Counted from the first letter of the stretch, positions 23,400 through 36,714 are shown. The stretch: 64,000 nt of DNA from Buxus sempervirens (GCA_947561395.2 OX387184.1:28510766-28574765), one strand, 5' to 3'. Translations and numbers: made by a program. The notes: a model not told the origin generated them from the sequence alone.

Positions 23400-25080
23400 A
23401 TAAAATCGTTGTCGACAATTCATTTTTTATTTAAAGTAGCTATTGGCATTACCAGAAGTAATGAAGAAAATGAGCCAAAGAATGTCGACATAGAAATGAT
23501 TGGCCAAAATGGAAAGAAGCTATTGAAGCTGAGTTAAGCTCATTAGCAAAACGAAAAGTTTTTGGGCATGTAGTCCAAACGCCTGAGGGAGTGTCACTTG
23601 TTGGATATAAGTGGTTATTTGTGCGAAAACGCAATGAAAAGGCAATGAAAAGAATGAAATAGTGCGATATAAAGCAAGGCTTGTTGCACAAGGTTTCTCA
23701 CAAAAACCTGTGATTGATTATGAAGAAACATATTCTCCCATTATGGATGCGACTACATTCAGATTTTTAATAAGTTTGGTAGTCACAAAATGATTGGAGA
23801 TGCAGTTGATGGACGTAGTTACTGCATATTTATATGGATTATTAGATCATGAAATATACATGAAAATCCCTGAAGGATATAAAATGCTAGAAACATATAA
23901 TTCAAGTACATCTAGAAGCATGTACTCTATCAAGCTTCAAAGATCTTTATATGTATTAAAGCAATCTGGACGCATGTGGTATAATCGCCTAAGCGAATAT
24001 TTATTAAAGAAAGGATTTTAGAATAATCCTATATGCCCATGCATTTTCATTAAGAAATCAGAATCCGGATTTGCTATTGTTGCAATTTATGTTGATGATT
24101 TAAATCTTGTTGGAACCCCTAAGAACTCACCAGAATTGCTACTGCATTGAAAGACGAATTTGAAATGAAGGATCTTGGGAAAACAAAATTTTGTCTTGGC
24201 CTGCAGCTTGAGCATTTCCCAAATGGAATCCTTGTTCATCAATCAACATATACAAAAAAAGTCTTGAAGCACTTTATATGGATAAAGCTCATCCTTTGAG
24301 TACTCTAATGATTGTACATTCACTTGATGTGAAAAAAGATCCTTTTCGTCCTCCAGAAGATGACGAAGAAATTCTTGGTCCTGAAGTACCATGTCTTAGT
24401 GCCATTGGTGCACTAATGTATCTTGCAAACTACACACGACCTGACATAGCTTTTGCAGTTAACTTATTGTCAAGATATAGTTCTACTCCAACTCGAAGAC
24501 ATTGGAATGGAGTTAAACATGTACTTCGGTATCTCCGTGGTACAACTAATTTGGGATTATTCTATCATACTGGATCAACTTCACAGTTGATTGGATATGC
24601 AGATGCAGGTTATTTATCTGATCCACACAAAGGTCGATCTCAAACATGATATCTCTTTACTTGTGGAGGTACTGCTATTTCATGGAGATCTGTTAAACAA
24701 TCATTATCTGCTACTTCTTCGAATCATTCGGAGCTTATTGCCATCCATGAAGCAAGCCGGGAATGTATTTGGCTAAGATCAGTAATTAATCATATACGAT
24801 AAACGTGTGGCTTTTCCTCAATCAGTGATAGCCCAACAATTTTATATGAAGACAATGCAGCTTGCATCACACAAATCAAAGGCGGATATATCAAAGGACA
24901 CAGAACAAAGCATATATCACCTAAGTTTTTTTTTCACTCATGAACTTCAGAAGAAAGGCGATATTGATGTTAAGCAAATACAGTCAAGTGAAAATCCGGC
25001 AGATTTATTCACAGAAGCATTGCCTACAATAATTTAAGAAGATTGTGCAAAGCATTGGAATGAGAAAAGTTAAAGACATT
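23400..25080 (+). pseudogene. Copia reverse transcriptase and RNase H, broken
   Basis: Fragments in several frames give GYKWLFVRKRN, RYKARLVAQGFSQ, DVVTAYLYGLLDHEIYMKIPEGY and an intact IYVDDLNLVG active site (YVDD at 24088-24099). RNase H follows with GYADAGYLSDPHKGRSQT, SHSELIAIHEASRE, LYEDNAACI and KGHRTKHI. Stops or frameshifts occur at about 23660, 23790, 24020, 24150, 24650 and 24800. The reverse transcriptase motif survives but no continuous protein can be made. Confidence 0.9.
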
Positions 25081-25220
25081 TCATCATGCTGTTTCCAGGG
25101 GGAGTATTTGACTTAAAAATTTATGTACTCTTTTTCCTTTGCCATTGGTTTTTTCCCACTGGGTTTTTCCTTGGCAAGGTTTTAATGAGGCATAATTTTT
25201 TGTCATCCAATTGGTCATCC

Positions 25221-25229
25221 AAGGGGGAG
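25221..25229 (+). other. Copia polypurine tract
   Basis: AAGGGGGAG lies immediately before the TG of the 3' LTR, the expected place and composition for the plus-strand primer. Confidence 0.85.
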
Positions 25230-25536
25230 TGTTATGAATCCATTGAATATGGATGACCATTGGAATACACCTCTTCAAGGATACACCTCTTGGAGCTTTG
25301 GGATACACCTCTTGGAATACACATCTTGAGATGAAGAGATACACCTCTTCAAGGATACACCTCTTGGAGCTTATAAAAGGGTCTTGAGATGTATGGAATT
25401 GAAACACACAAATTTGCTAACTAATGAATGATCTTGAGTTCTGAGAGAGCGGATTTTCTCTTCCATTTGAGTCTATCTTATCTTGCTAATCTTTCTTGTC
25501 TTGCCATTCTCTTTCTTTTTCAACGCGTTATCAGCA
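25230..25536 (+). repeat. Copia 3' LTR
   Basis: It begins TGTTATGAATCC and matches the 5' LTR throughout, with about 8 differences in about 300 bp by eye. It holds the same ATACACCTCTT array and the same TATAAAAGGG. Confidence 0.9.
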
Positions 25537-25612
25537 TTTTAATACTTTGTGACTCTTTTTACCATTTAAAATACCAGTTTTTAACAAATTATATGCTTTA
25601 CTATGTGAAGTT

Positions 25613-25807
25613 GATCCAAACCGAACTGAATTTGCAATTCAGTTTGGGTTGGGTTGGATTATGGGTTTTCCATTTATGATTGGTTCAGTTTACAGTTTGA
25701 GAACTTCAGTTCCAATGTCGGATCTATTCGATTTTGGGTCTATCATTAGTAACTTCGATTTGGTCTTGGGTTGAGGCCAACCCAGACCAAACCACACCGA
25801 GTTGTAG
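25613..25807 (-). mobile_element. Terminal fragment of the same hAT family as the 9.7-kb element
   Basis: Read on the minus strand, the edge (about 25807) gives a diverged TAGNGCTNCAACTCGG terminus, then GGTTTGGTCTGGGTTGGCCT and CAACCCAAGACCAAA as in the left end of the hAT at 38276. The fragment continues into an imperfect palindrome with TTTGCAATTC that also occurs at about 40870-40880. About 195 bp match. The other terminus and a TSD were not found. Confidence 0.75.
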
Positions 25808-25818
25808 CACTACACATA

Positions 25819-25822
<4 letters not shown>

Positions 25823-25870
<48 letters not shown>
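25823..25870. repeat. AT microsatellite
   Basis: About 24 uninterrupted AT repeats directly beside the hAT fragment. It creates a spurious Ile-Tyr reading frame. Confidence 0.95.
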
Positions 25871-25872
<2 letters not shown>

Positions 25873-28800
25873 TGTTATCAATCAAACTAAAAAGCCATCT
25901 CTTCACTTGCTAATTAACATTTTTTAATTTAATTTTACCAACTACCAAGTCCTATAGACTCTAAATCCATGTGAGGATGAGATTTTCAACATTCTTAATA
26001 TATTATAGATGGGAATATCTAGATTAGCCATATATGCAATTTTAGTGTTTTAAACATTAAAGTTTAGAATAAAGTCTTTTATTTTTTCCTTTTTCGTAAA
26101 GAATTCATAGAGTATAGCGGTGTTACTTATGCCGTAAATTTATTAATTGTAGATTAGTTAAGCGACCATAATCAATATGAACATAGTTTTACCATAATAA
26201 CCTTTACGAATTCTTTTTAACATATATAACCTTCGAGAATGTCTTAGTTCTTGCTATTGATATTTAACATCTAAAAGTTATTCTATAAATTGGTAACTAT
26301 ACCACTTGTACAGGAGAAAGAAAACAAAATCCATTAAATTAATTCTTTTCTTACAGTTAGGGCTACATTCCCTCCAAAAAAACAAAAAAAGAAAAAGAAA
26401 AAAAGGTCATCTTTGAGCATTTGTTTAGGAAAATGAGTTGGGAGTCTGGGTTTACAAACAGGAGAATGAGTCAACACAGCAAAGTTTCTTTAGATCTTTA
26501 AGCAAGGGATTAGAACTTTCAGGTGGCCTTGGAGGGAGACTTTATTGATCCATGAGGAACTCTATAGCATTACATGCAAATTAGTATCAAGAATAGATAG
26601 ACTACAAACTAAAAGCAAGAGAAATATGAATGACAATACGGGGGAGGGATTCTGAAGGAAACCCAGCATACCACCTTTAGAAAACTTTATGAAGAAAGAA
26701 GGAATTCAAGATTCCTAGCCACCAACAAAGAGGCACTTGGAAGCAAAGCAAAGAAGGTGAATAGAAAATATATAGGGAAGGAGAAAAACCACACAAAAAA
26801 AAATACCACACTCAAGGCAAAAGAAGAGATTCTAGAGAAGCAAGGGGAGCTACAAAAAGATCAGTCAAACTTGGGGCACTCCACATTTGAGGTCTTGCTG
26901 CATGGTCACATTGCTTGGTTCATAATCAAGATAAGTGACAAACAGAAGATCATAAACAGATGGTTTTTTTATAGTAACTATACAAGCTAGATTTTGAGAC
27001 CACATCTTATACTAACCAGAATAGTTCTATATATTTTAGTATTTTCAAATATCTTTCATGATCCAATGATGGTTGTAAAATGAAATTGTTGTGTATTCAG
27101 CATGTAGGCTATAAGTAATTTGGAACCTTAATACTAAGCAAATTTTATTCACAAAATTCAATTTCTCTTAAAAAGATATATGACCCCATGATGTTAAGAT
27201 ATATTAGATAGAAAAAGGCAGACATGCACAAAGAGAGAGAGAGAGAGAGAGAGAGAGATTAAATCTAAAAATTTACAAAGGTATAATTAGTCAAATATTT
27301 TCATAGGTGGCATGCTCTCCACAAGAACTTAATTGATTAGTTAATGAAAATGGCAAATAAAATAAAAAGCATATGCAATCTAGGATACTATGAAAGCAAC
27401 AATGCAATTGGTATTTGTTTAAACCACACAAACAACACCTTTTTTGACTTAAATACACATTAGGATTATTAATAAAGTCATAGAAGTGAGCTTAAAGGAG
27501 CGTAAGAGCTACATCAAGGCTTACTTTTGTCTATTTCCTTCCTTTCAAGCAACCTTAAGCCCTTAGCTTTTGAGGCTCAGACCTATCTCATTATCCTTAA
27601 TTAATGTCTGTGCATTAAATATAATTTCCATGGATCAAGAGATGCTTTTTATTAATTATTGACCTGATTAGCTTAAGACACTACATCATAATGAGGACCC
27701 AACACTTGCTAGAGAACAATAATTCTTTCACAATTATTCAATCTTATTTTATTCCACAGTATATTCACTTAGTTCTAGATTTAAGGCATCGACCTAATTA
27801 CCCAAGTGTATGTGTATGAATATGTGTGAGAGTTACAGGGAATGGAGGGTTTTTATTGAAATGCGTGCGGCAAAGAAGAAGAGAATTGAAGAATGATAAG
27901 GATAGGGAAATGGATAACAACAGTTGATGAAATGAAGATAGAGAAGATAATAAGACATCATAGGTATGATCTCTTAGACCCCAACCCCAATAGAAATCTC
28001 AATCATGCAATTAATTTTGGGCTGGCACTGATTGTGATAGATGGCATATCAATACACATGTATGTGTTTCTCTTGTCTCTAACAAATTTGAAGTCTTAGA
28101 TTTTGAGAACTGTGATCAATTTGGTATCATCAACCCCATCTACTTTTGTGGCCCAACTCAGCCCTTCCTTCTGCAACAGCTCTAACTAGCTCCCACTTGC
28201 CTTACCACAGCCCTCTTAAATCTATGGCTCCCTTTCTCTCTCTCTCTTCCCCCACTTTGGTATTATTCCTCCGTGGACATGATCATGCTAAAAGACAACT
28301 ATAAGACAAATTTTCAAAAGCCCCAAACCGGGTGTGATGGGATAGCTTGGTTTATCACTCAACCCAGTTCAAATGGTAATTCAAACTAGAGTATCTAGAA
28401 AGAACAACTTTGAGGCAGTGGATGGTTAAGCAAAATTTCAAATATATATTTGACCTTTTCATGTTGGGTTTCAGTGCTTCCTCTAGTTGGGAACTTTTTG
28501 GGGGTCCACATGAAGCAACAATCAAGTCCAGCAAGAAGGATATAAATGAGGGTTCAACCAGCAGCTTCAACAGTCCAGCTTATAGAATATAGTTAATCAA
28601 TAGAATTTTGTTGTTTCTGCCACTTGAGACATATATAACTCATTATATATTCTAAAAAATGGCAAAATCTAGGGCATGGAGTATAAATTAGTGTTGGAGT
28701 GTGGCTCATATTTATATCTCATTAGCAATGTAACCTTAGTTGTGATATAATGGATTTTTTTTTTAGTAATACACAATGAACATAGGCATATTGTTGAACC

Positions 28801-31555
28801 ACTTAAAATCTGTGTGCGAAGTTTTCTCTTCTGTCCTATTTTTTTTTTTTCGATTTCTGTTCACACTGCAAAATTCACAACAGCTAGGATCCATAAGGGT
28901 CCTAAACATAAGATTATGGCATGTCTCATAATTTTTTAAAATGATTAGAACCTTTTTTTAAATATATGCCAATTTGGTTCAACTTGATCAAATAAAGTCA
29001 GTCATATATCTATTTCATTCACCTTTTTTTTTCCAAACAAAAGAAAATTACTATGAAAGAGAGGTCAAGTTTGCAAAATTGATTGTGCAAAACAAATACT
29101 TCAAAGTCATCCAATTGTTCTTATTTATGCATGGACAAATTCGCCAAGTGGCAAATTTTAAAGCTTAAAATCCCTTATCTTGGATTCTTAGGCCCCAAAC
29201 AATAGACATTCCTTTCAAACCATATGAATGTTGTTCACCTACGGAAGTCCACGTATTGAGGTGATGATAATTTTTCCAGCCTACCAAAATGCACAAGTGT
29301 CCAGCTTTAGATAAGGGAGAATTACCACCGAAGGATAAAAAGAAGCTAGAGACAAAAACAAAAAAAAATAAAGATGGATAAAGAGTCTTTAAATGAGGTG
29401 GGATGGAATAAAGGAGTAGATAATGAGGAATAAAGCTATTTGGATAATCAAAAAAATAAAAGCATATAAAAAACATTTAAATTTACTAAACGATAATTCC
29501 TAAAAAAAATTATATATCTATCTATATTTACGATGTAATGACAATGTAGGATAAAATTCTACAAGCACCAGAGATGGAGGATTCAATATGTACTTTTAGA
29601 TCCCAAATACTTGCCGGGGGTACAATGCGCACAATATGTTAGTTTCACCGTAACAAAAATCGTCTGCACCCAATATCTTTTACACTCATACACTGCCCAA
29701 ATGTGATTGCTGCAATCAGTTTGAAAAAATTTATTTCTCTCTCTTCAAAAACATTTGAATGCATAAATCAAAATGTTGTCATCTGGAGTATCTTATGGTT
29801 GGATTTTTTTCAAAACAATTTTTTTTTTTATTTTTAAAAGCAAAAGTCTACAACTATTTGTCTAGAGCCACTCAGTGGAACCAGCATGAAATACACGGAT
29901 AGATGCTCATGTCAATAAGGGGCCCCACGGATCTAGACTCCATTCCAGCCGGTGGTTTCACTGAACCACCATAATCTGGCTCTATAAGAAATGCATTCGA
30001 ACAAAGGTTCACATAGAGCAGCATCTAACAGCGCAGACGATTTCAAATGGAAACTCGATGAGATATTCTACCATCGGAAGAAAAGAAAACAAAGAAACAG
30101 GAGAGAAAAACCAGTGGGTCCCACAACGCGTGCAGGAATCCTTATCTTGTGCATGGTGCGTAATAACCCACCTAAAACCACAAGTACTAGTAACGGGTTC
30201 TCTGAAACTCCGGACGATCTTTTTGTCCATAAATCCAATTTATAGATTCCTCATTTTTCCTTTTTTTTTTTTTAAATCTTTTTTTGAAATTTTATTATTT
30301 TTTATTTTTTGGTACAAATAGATAAACAAATAACAGACTTTATCTGAAATTTCAAAAAAAAAAAAAAAAAGGAGAAAACAATATAGAAGGCATCTCTCTC
30401 TATAAAAGGTGCAGGCTAATACCCATTTCCAAGAACTACTTTGGATCAGAGGGACACGAATGTCATATGGTGTTTTGTTGCAGGTGCCAGGGAAGAAATA
30501 AGAAAGAGCAGGGGATGTATTGGTGAATTAAAAATTACTGAGGGACTTGTATAGAAACGTGGTTCTTTTTCTCTGCACCGCTTTTAGTAAGTCTTGCGCG
30601 TGAAGGGGAGAGGATAATAACCAGATATCAATGTTTAGTCTAAGATGGAACAACCCATTATCAATCTTACCCTTTAAAAGTAAAATAATGTCATTAACCC
30701 TAAGCTTCTCCAATTTTACACCATTGACCATTGGTCTTATATAAAGGGATCAAATGACATGGGGTGTAAGAAAACTAAGAGTTTTGGTTGATAAACTTTA
30801 TTAATAAGTTTGTGGATACAAGTAATTTTCACCCTTTTGTACTTTAAACTAAGCAGCAATCATTGTGCTTTTCTAAATCTAAATATTCTTCACAATTAAT
30901 TGTAAACCCACCTCCTTCATTGGTTACCTAGTAGCTATTTTTAAAATGTTTTGAACCTAAAAGAACCCAAAAAAAAGGGAAAAAAAAGGACTTAGGTTCT
31001 AAATTTTTGTATATGAATTGGGTTTATATCATTCATGACCTTAGCTTACCATTTTTCTTGCAACACTAATCATGTAATGTTACAAAGACGCGCAGATAGC
31101 CGGCAATCCTGTTGAGTTATGTGTATCTATAAGATCACTTGATTGGTGCTGCAAGATACATCACGTAAGGAATAGTGAGGAGGATTTTGTGCCATATAAA
31201 TTGACATTTGAGAAGTATATTGAGAAATTATCTCAAGCAATTGATTTCTCTTTCCCTTTTTTTTTTGAAGAAAATTTAATCAATTCTCACACATCAGAGA
31301 AGTTATTTGCAAAAGTAATTATAAAGATCATCCTTGAACTTTGGAAGAAGAGAGGAAATAATAAGCGCAATTAAACATGCAACTTGAAAGGTAAGTTGGT
31401 TCTTGGACGTGAATAACGCTAAAATGGTAATTTGACATGGGCAAAGTTGTCTCGAGAAATTTGTAGGAGCTCCAGTCAAGTAATTCATAAATGGAGAGAA
31501 TTTTTTTAATTTAATCTCAAGGCCATTTATTTCAAAAATTCGTCCATGGGGTCTC
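25871..31555. other. Intergenic, AT-rich, no supported gene
   Basis: Only short reading frames without family motifs occur on either strand. A GA microsatellite is at about 27233-27258. Poly(A) and poly(T) runs are common (28750, 28840, 29820, 30260, 30355). Several short purine-rich segments could be old repeat edges, but none could be closed with terminal repeats or a target duplication. Confidence 0.55.
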
Positions 31556-32965
31556 TGTCTCCCCCCCTCTCTCTCTCCCCCCTTATTTCTGTCTCTCTCT
31601 CTCTACCTCCTCCACGCTCTGACACACTGCCCTCTGTATGGCGTAAGCTTGATGCCTGATAGTGCAAGCAAAGCAAGCACCCCACCTTTTTTTTTATCTC
31701 TCTCTCTCACTAAAACTATCTGTCTTCCTCCTTGTCTGTAAAAATCTGCTTTTTCCCTTCTCTCTCCCCCACTCTTTTTGAGCTCACACTACTACTATAA
31801 GCTCCTGTTTAGTGCTTCACTAGCCAAACCCATCACCCAAACTCACCTTCATTTTCTCCTCCTCTCTTCTCTTCTCTTCCCCTTCACCATCCACTTGTTA
31901 TTTTATGATTTTATATTTTTGTATCCTCTCTCTCTTTCTGTCTGACTCATCTTTTTGTCTTTGCTATGGAACCTGCTTAAGCTCAAGATTTCAGACACAG
32001 AAGCTGATGTGGGTGATCTCATAATCTGCTTTGTCCTAAGGTAGAGGATACTCATGTTGTTTTGAGGGTCTTCATGCTGTTTTCTTCCTTCTACATTTCT
32101 TTTTCTAGTGGGGAAATAAAAAGGAGTTCATTCTTAGTCATCTTCCTCCAACCATCATTTTCTTTCTTGGGGATTCTGTTAGCTCCCTTTCTCTTTACAG
32201 CTAGAGATAGAAATTGTTGGAGAGAGAGAGAGAGAGGTTTATCAGTTCCTATACTGTTTAATTTTTTTCATGGGCACCAATTAAGCTACATTGTCACTGA
32301 ATTCTATTCAACCATTGGAGAAACCCAAAACCCATTTGTTCTTCTTTCATCTTGTCCTTAGAAAGAAAGTGGAAGGAGTTCAAAACCTAGGTTATCTAAA
32401 AACCTTTTGGTCCTTTCTTATTTCCATGAAAAGTTTTGGCCTTGTAGAGTCTCCTACAACCCAAAACAGCCAAATAGTATTTATCTTCAACAATCTTGAG
32501 AGTCTTCTCCATCTTCACTGTTCGAACTAGGAATGAAAATTAGCGGGGTAGTGAAATGGATTCCTCTATGCAACACCCTGAAGCAATGTTTGTCCTCATA
32601 TATCTTGAGTAATTCCTTTTAACTTACTCTTTCATTTTTTTTTTTCATTACTTCTCAGGGGATTTTAAGGAATAAGTGTATTTAATGTGGACTGGAGATC
32701 CTCGAAATTTCCCATTCCCAAAGGAACTGTAAGTTCAATTATCTGTATTAGATTGTGCTCTAATTCTGTAGTGTGTCTTCTCTTGGTGTCTGAAGAGAAA
32801 AAGGGGAGAGAGAAAGAGGTAAACAGTTGTTTAAAAAAGTCCCAAGAATCCCCACCATCATATAATTTAATTATTTAGGCCTCAAATTCCTTTCTTTCTC
32901 TTTTGGTCTCCAACATACGAACAAGGAAAAAGAAAATAAGAAACAGAGAAAAGAGAGGAATAGAA
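31556..32965 (+). promoter_or_regulatory. Promoter/leader region of the ZF-HD gene, pyrimidine-rich
   Basis: From 31560 to about 31960 the plus strand is dominated by CT and CCCC tracts, and a GA tract lies at about 32219-32236. CT/GA repeats are typical of plant core promoters and leaders and are bound by BPC-type proteins. The transcription start cannot be fixed by eye. An ATG frame (32074-32361, 95 codons) lies upstream of the gene and would be an upstream ORF if transcribed. Confidence 0.5.
32729..32878 (+). other. Probable 5'UTR intron of the ZF-HD gene
   Basis: A consensus donor (ACT|GTAAGT at 32729) and an acceptor (TTATTTAG ending at 32878) bound a 150-bp stretch that is T-rich toward its 3' end. 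It ends 87 bp before the start codon. Inferred from splice consensus only. Confidence 0.5.
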
Positions 32966-33790
32966 ATGGATCTTTCAGGTCAGGAGGGAGAGATCCCAAT
33001 TCCAATAAACAGCACTTATGCTGGGGGACATGGTCATGCTCATGGACATGGTCACATGATCCATCATGATCCACCAACCCACAACCACATCATTCCTTCT
33101 TCAGCACCTCCACTCCCCCCTAATGGCCCCATCCCTCCAAGTCTAGAAGACCACATGCCCTACAAGAAAGCAGTGAGATACAGGGAATGCCTCAAGAACC
33201 ATGCAGCAGCCATGGGTGGAAATGCCACTGATGGTTGTGGGGAGTTCATGCCAAGTGGAGAAGAAGGCACCCTTGAAGCCCTCAAGTGCTCAGCCTGCAA
33301 CTGTCACAGGAACTTCCACAGAAAGGAGATAGAAGGTGAGTCCTCCTCCTGTGAATGCTACCACCACCCTCATCTCAATAGGTTAGGCAGGAAGATCATT
33401 GTGGGTCATCACAAGAATATGATGGGGCCTGAATCCTTGGGGTACCCTACAGGTGCCCTCATGCCCTCAAGGACAGCACCACCCCACCAGATGATAATGT
33501 CCTACAACATGGGGTCCCTCCCTTCTGAGTCTGATGAGCAGGAAGACGGCGGTGGTGTTGTAGCAAGGCCACCACAGCTTGTGAAGAAGAGGTTTAGGAC
33601 CAAGTTCACCCAAGAACAGAAGGAAAAGATGTTGAACTTTGCAGAGAAGGTGGGCTGGAGGATACAGAAGCAGGAGGAATCCGTAGTGCAGCAATTTTGC
33701 CAAGAAATCGGGGTCAAGAGGAGAGTCCTCAAGGTGTGGATGCACAACAACAAGCACAACTTGGCCAAGAAGAGTTCCTCCACTACTTAA
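32966..33790 (+). CDS. ZHD: Zinc-finger homeodomain (ZF-HD) transcription factor, 274 aa
   Basis: This is a nuclear plant-specific transcription factor that dimerises through its zinc-finger part and binds ATTA-type DNA through its homeodomain. The chosen ATG gives [15 protein letters not shown]. The frame is open 63 bases further upstream but without an in-frame ATG, and that extension looks like leader. Residues 22-32 are a Gly-His repeat. The ZF-HD dimerisation domain covers about 68-121, with [27 protein letters not shown] and [14 protein letters not shown]. An acidic linker (about 188-196) precedes the homeodomain (about 207-268), with [15 protein letters not shown] and the recognition-helix phrase VWMHNNKHN. 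All Cys and His landmarks are present and the CDS is intronless, as usual for the family. It resembles the Arabidopsis ZHD3/ZHD4 (HB21/HB31) group; the exact orthologue is not resolved. Confidence 0.96.
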   Translation: MDLSGQEGEIPIPINSTYAGGHGHAHGHGHMIHHDPPTHNHIIPSSAPPLPPNGPIPPSLEDHMPYKKAVRYRECLKNHAAAMGGNATDGCGEFMPSGEEGTLEALKCSACNCHRNFHRKEIEGESSSCECYHHPHLNRLGRKIIVGHHKNMMGPESLGYPTGALMPSRTAPPHQMIMSYNMGSLPSESDEQEDGGGVVARPPQLVKKRFRTKFTQEQKEKMLNFAEKVGWRIQKQEESVVQQFCQEIGVKRRVLKVWMHNNKHNLAKKSSSTT

Positions 33791-36714
33791 ACACTCTCCA
33801 TTAACTGTTACTTCCTCTCTTGTTTTACTTTAAGTGGAGTTAGTTTTATAGTCAGTCTTATTTTTCGTTTCCGTGCTCTTCCATCTATGGGTTTCTTCAT
33901 ATCATTGGCTATGTAATGTAGTTTAGGTAGATTGGTGTCCACAGAGTTTGATTTGTGGGTTCTGTTATGTTTACCCAGCTTTGTAATTGATTGAAATACT
34001 TTGATATAAGACAGGCTTTTTAAGCTCTTACTTGAATTCTCCACGAATGATCTGCTGATTCCTATTTTGTCTTTTTTTTTTCTTCTTTCCCCAATGAAAA
34101 GAAGAAGTTCCTTCAAGGATATTTGAATCCAGACTGGAGGCTTTCTCCAAATATTAGTTTTTGAGGTGATGGGCCTTTTTCTGTTATTGTTTCTAAAATC
34201 TTTGTTGACAGGTCTGTTTTCTTCCTACTCTAGTTTCTTTTGTCTAATCTGTGTGCCTTTCATCACCTTGTTCCACTAATAGGACTTCATATTAGGCTCC
34301 ATTTGTATAGATCTCCTTCTTGCCAAGGGGATTCAATCATATAGCTTGTAAAAGTCAACAACCCTTCATGTTGAAGATATTTAAACTGTTTTAATTAATT
34401 TTACCCCTCACATATCTTGTTAGATGCAAGATCTTGTGGGGAAGATTTCTGTGCAGGTGTATGTGTATGTTTTTATGTATGAGAGATGATCTTAAAAAGC
34501 CCAAAATTTTATTACCCATATTAATTATCTAATCTCCACACACATCTCTAAACATGTTTTTGTGTGTTTTGAGTATGTTTGTGTTTGTTTGTGTTTCCCT
34601 TTTTCCTTTTTCTTACTTTTTTTTCAAGGAATTTTTTGTGTTTAGTTTGTATTCTTCTTCCCTTGCATGCACAAAGTCATTGGTATAATTCCTTGCATGT
34701 TAAAGGAATATAATACTGTATCACATGTTCTCATTTATTACATTTAATAGATTGGGTTAGGACCTGCATGACAGCATCAGGATTAAAAGTTGTCAACAGT
34801 AATATCACATGCATGTTCACCATTGCCATCAATTGATCAGCCTCACATGTAAAGTAAATAGACACAATTAAACTCCCCTAACAAAAAGTATTAAAAATAG
34901 TACTGTAGAGACTTAAAAAAAAAAGTACTGTAGAGACTTATTAATAGCTAGGTCATACATAGATATAATTTTGATTTTATAATTTATGCCCTATTAACAT
35001 AGAAGTATTTATTACTTAGTGGTGAATCTTATGTCTTGATGGTTATGGATTGGTTGATTCACTCGGCAAATCTTCACACGTGTGTGTACGAGCGTGCACA
35101 CACACATCTATCTATAAAATAACAAAAAAAAAAAAAAAAACAAATTTGAAAAGCTAATAATACCTTAAAGAGAGAAACACCAATCACAATGAGCCAGTGC
35201 CCATGGGTGCATGATATTTTAGGCGCAAAGAGTTTCTGTCTGTAAGAGAGAGGTTCACATCTTTCTTAAAGAAGAATCCATTTTATCAAAATAAAATAAA
35301 ATAAAAAAGTTCAACCACTAAAAAAAATATTTGTTGATTAATTAAAATTAGAACTACCAATTCACCATCTCATTTAATATATATGCTTTTATCTTGGTAG
35401 AAACTTGGCGCTCATTTAAGAGGGCTCTTAATTGGAAGCATGATCTTCTGAGCCATATTTAATATGCTAAAGGACCTATTTAATGGGCAATGCTGTTAAA
35501 GACAATGACCATTCTATCCCCAATTCTGTTGGCTTCAAAACATATATTGTCTTGTAGTACATATATAAGGCCACCAAACTGCTTAGCTGCATGGATGGGT
35601 ATTCTAATGGAACCATCTAGGTTCAATATTACAATTAATACAACCCCTTTACAGCTTGCTGTGTCATGTTTGTATATATTTTAGAGTTGATGAGAAGAAG
35701 GATGGAAATGGGCCTGCTGGTTATGGCAAACTCCAACCCACCCCTAGTGAATCCACCCCATAAAAAAGCTTAGGGTCATGGTTTTGCCAAACCCAAACCT
35801 AATATTTGGCTTATTCAAACCCAACCCATATGGCAGGTTACACATTTGTACATCCAAAACTTGATTAATCAAGAGGATCTGAATATACCAAATGCTAGCT
35901 TGCACTTCTTGTTATTCATTAACTAATAAGAGGAAAAGGAATTGCAATTCACAGTCAATGCAAGATCATGAAGGGCATTTGGAGGGAAGAAATTATTTCC
36001 TTAATGTTGCTTTTATTACCTTTGGGCCAAAAAAAAAAAAAACTTTGAATCCATGTGGAAAAAGGAACTTAGGTAGGACTGGCTTGTTTAAGGTGATAAT
36101 AATCTATTAGGGGGAATCAAAACATGCTTTTGCTTTAGGCTTTGGATACTCAATTCTAACAAAAATTAATTAATTAATTAATAATTAAAGATTAAGGTAC
36201 TGATTAGATAGGTAAACATAGGCACTAATTGATGTTTCCATGATACCTAAGTTTGATTTTATAGCCACCCCTTTGTAATTGATTCCATTAATTTCTTAGT
36301 ATAAAATGGCGGCTGGTGGAGTAACTAGTCCTCTTTCCTTCATTTTTTTTCTCTTATTTTGTTTGACCTTTACAGTTAGATGATTCTGAATCAAATATGC
36401 TTTAGACTTGCATGCCCATTTAAACTAGTGTTTTAGCTACTGTTCTCCTTCACCTACTTTAATTATCTTCTTTGTAAAGAGAATAAAAATAATTAAATCC
36501 AATTAGAATGATGCACCAATCAAAAAATCCAAAACATTGAACAGACTTACGGTTCAGGTTGCTCTAAATGTGTTGGGTTTGGATTGCCAAGGAGGGTTCT
36601 GTTTGCTTTGGGCAGAGAACCATTAGCATAAACTCCAATTACTAGTGAGCATTCATGCACATAGGTACATACATACACATTAATGCATACATTAACACAC
36701 ACACACACACACAC

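Larger units (their letters stand above)
8714..25536 (+). mobile_element. Degenerate Ty1/copia retrotransposon carrying nested insertions
   Basis: Two LTRs of about 300 bp in the same orientation (8714-9020 and 25230-25536) bound gag, protease, integrase, reverse transcriptase and RNase H remnants in copia order. Without the 11.3-kb LINE insertion it is about 5.5 kb, normal for copia. Integrase before reverse transcriptase establishes the superfamily. Stops and frameshifts occur in all domains. I found no matching target-site duplication at the outer ends. Confidence 0.9.

Noticed and set aside
32903-32965. 21-residue N-terminal extension of the ZF-HD protein
   Set aside because: It lacks an ATG start and is basic A-rich leader sequence. 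The first ATG in frame is at 32966 and gives a typical ZF-HD N-terminus.
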